Assembly (NCBI RefSeq): GCF_018374135.1
Contig: NZ_JAHAFS010000004.1
Coordinates: 62,001 to 126,000 of the forward strand
DNA from: Campylobacter gracilis
GTDB taxonomy: Bacteria > Campylobacterota > Campylobacteria > Campylobacterales > Campylobacteraceae
Length of the DNA stretch: 64,000 bases
Reading direction: 5' to 3'
The translations under genes and the position numbers were made by a program. This document shows positions 63,330-64,000 of the stretch, piece by piece (the stretch's first letter is position 1; every line of letters begins with the position of its first letter). The notes beneath the pieces are model-generated. The model saw only the letters and a program-made list of their open reading frames with translations, did not search any database and was not told the origin of the DNA.

Positions 63330-63896
63330 CTAAATTCTGAAACCAAAAATTCCGAAGTCTCAAATTTTAAAGTTTCGAATTCTGAATTCCTGAATTTTGA
63401 ATCCCCGAATTCCGAAGGCTCAAATTTTGAAGCTTCGAATTCCGAATCCTTGAATTCTAGAGCTCCAAATTTCGAAGCTTCAAATTATGAAACCCTAAAT
63501 TCCGATCCTGACGCTTTAAATTTAGAAGCCGAAGCGGATCAGAATTCTACCTGTGAAAACAATGCAGAGCCGCAAAATTTTATCTCGGATGACAGCGGCT
63601 CTTTGCAGCATAATCCCAAAGCTAGAGATTACGACAAAGATCCGCTAATCCTCAAAGATCATACTTATTATGACTATATGAAATACTCCATAGTTCCTAC
63701 TATGGTAGGCTTGTTAATAGCGCTTGCATTTGCCACTATCGTAAATCCCATAAACATTAAAATGTTTCGCCTCCTTCCTTTGGTCTTGGTAATATTCGTA
63801 ACAAATTTTATAAATAGAGACGGCGCATACTTCGTGTTTTATAACGATAAATTTTATATTACAATAAAAATAAGATTCGTAAAACGTTCGAGATAA
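63225..63896 (+). CDS. RDYDK-family membrane protein with 12 x 5-aa repeat head, apparently frameshifted
   Basis: As read, 223 aa: charged head 1-36, twelve N(S/F/Y)(E/K/D/R)xx pentads (37-96), acidic linker, RDYDKDP (134-140), two helices (about 153-172 and 178-196), then a stop after FYITIKIRFVKRSR. The paralogs continue for over 100 residues beyond this point. In the next frame the sequence stays open from 63869 to the window edge and reads like the paralogs' next loop and helix, so one base seems to be missing in the A5 run at 63866-63870. The G11 tract sits 5 nt upstream of the ATG. Confidence 0.7.
   Translation: MDQSRLEELKRLLQKRHQEPKRGLEQNSNGENFKVLNSETKNSEVSNFKVSNSEFLNFESPNSEGSNFEASNSESLNSRAPNFEASNYETLNSDPDALNLEAEADQNSTCENNAEPQNFISDDSGSLQHNPKARDYDKDPLILKDHTYYDYMKYSIVPTMVGLLIALAFATIVNPINIKMFRLLPLVLVIFVTNFINRDGAYFVFYNDKFYITIKIRFVKRSR
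63333..63512 (+). repeat. 15-bp in-frame tandem repeat, 12 units
   Basis: Encodes residues 37-96. Eleven of twelve units contain a RAATTY hexamer at the same place in the unit (AAATTC, GAATTC, AAATTT or GAATTT); one unit has an extra one. Confidence 0.85.
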
Positions 63897-64000
63897 ATAC
63901 AATCGGCGCTATGGCTTTAAGCTTTGATTGGAGATGGAGCTGGAAACAAAAAATACCTATTTATATAAAGGTCTTTCTTGTTCTTTGGTTTTTGCTCGGC
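63869..64000 (+). other. Out-of-frame continuation of the 63225 gene (runs off the window)
   Basis: 44 codons without stop in the frame shifted relative to 63225. The reading starts NKIRKTFEINTIGAM, continues with an aromatic loop (DWRWSWKQK) and a hydrophobic helix (VFLVLWFLLG). It lines up with the loop and third helix of the paralogs at 52666 and 53397. Confidence 0.65.

Noticed and set aside
1..64000. tRNA, rRNA or riboswitch genes
   Set aside because: No cloverleaf with a TTCGA loop, no rRNA-like sequence and no conserved riboswitch core was recognised by eye; a covariance-model search would be decisive.

Overview
The window looks like the chromosome of a Campylobacter (Campylobacterota), most likely one of the higher-GC oral species such as C. 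gracilis or its relatives. The evidence is gene order and style. The run M23 peptidase-lpxC-tsaB-thrB-ylxR-infB-rbfA-rimP, the run dus-membrane protein-dksA-rlmH-accD, and ileS-small ORF-gatA-guaB-xseB-hydrolase all match, from memory, the order in C. jejuni. Promoters are of the TATAAT type without a clear -35 box. Intergenic DNA is a GC-moderate background studded with AAATTT, GAATTT and GAATTC. No rRNA, tRNA, CRISPR array, prophage or insertion sequence was seen.

Layout. 0-6.4 kb (+): end of ileS, a 36-aa membrane ORF, gatA, guaB, metX, xseB, a nitrilase-family hydrolase and a ThiF/MoeB-like protein, nearly all overlapping. 6.7-13 kb (-): a single-chain restriction-modification enzyme, an Rrf2 regulator, an NAD(P)-binding oxidoreductase and a cupin with two matching operators, separated by long repeat-rich spacers. 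13-17.3 kb (+): an ABC-type membrane domain without ATPase, a cation efflux protein and a duplicated membrane-protein family. 17.3-30.4 kb (-): ribD, rimP, rbfA, infB, ylxR, thrB, tsaB, lpxC, an M23 peptidase and bamA. 30.4-38.3 kb: tyrA, a PPP-type phosphatase, dus, dksA, rlmH, accD, recO and a PAS sensor. 38.5-45.4 kb (+): an MFS carrier, a Tat-exported molybdoenzyme operon (PsrABC/PhsABC-like) and a two-component system. 45.5-52.5 kb: two unknown or sensory proteins, a HIT protein, MFS, YigZ, galU-pgi and a VOC protein. 52.6-64 kb: an accessory-looking region with three members of an unrecognised membrane-protein family, a glycosylase-like protein, an SDR, a SplB-like radical SAM protein, a nucleosidase-like protein and uvrA.

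The most interesting layer is the repeats. RAATTY hexamers, which in C. jejuni are the CtsM-methylated mark required for natural transformation, are extremely dense between genes. They also recur once per unit in tandem arrays inside genes: 15-bp units in two paralogous membrane proteins and 18-bp units in the nitrilase-like protein. Several enzymes (nitrilase-like, nucleosidase-like, glycosylase-like) carry in-frame low-complexity inserts, and a 1.2-kb repeat-like spacer separates infB from rbfA. At the right edge a G11 tract lies 5 nt upstream of one repeat protein, which also carries an apparent frameshift. Its first 105 bp are almost identical, in inverted orientation, to the head of a paralog 8.7 kb away. 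Together this suggests a phase-variable and possibly invertible locus.
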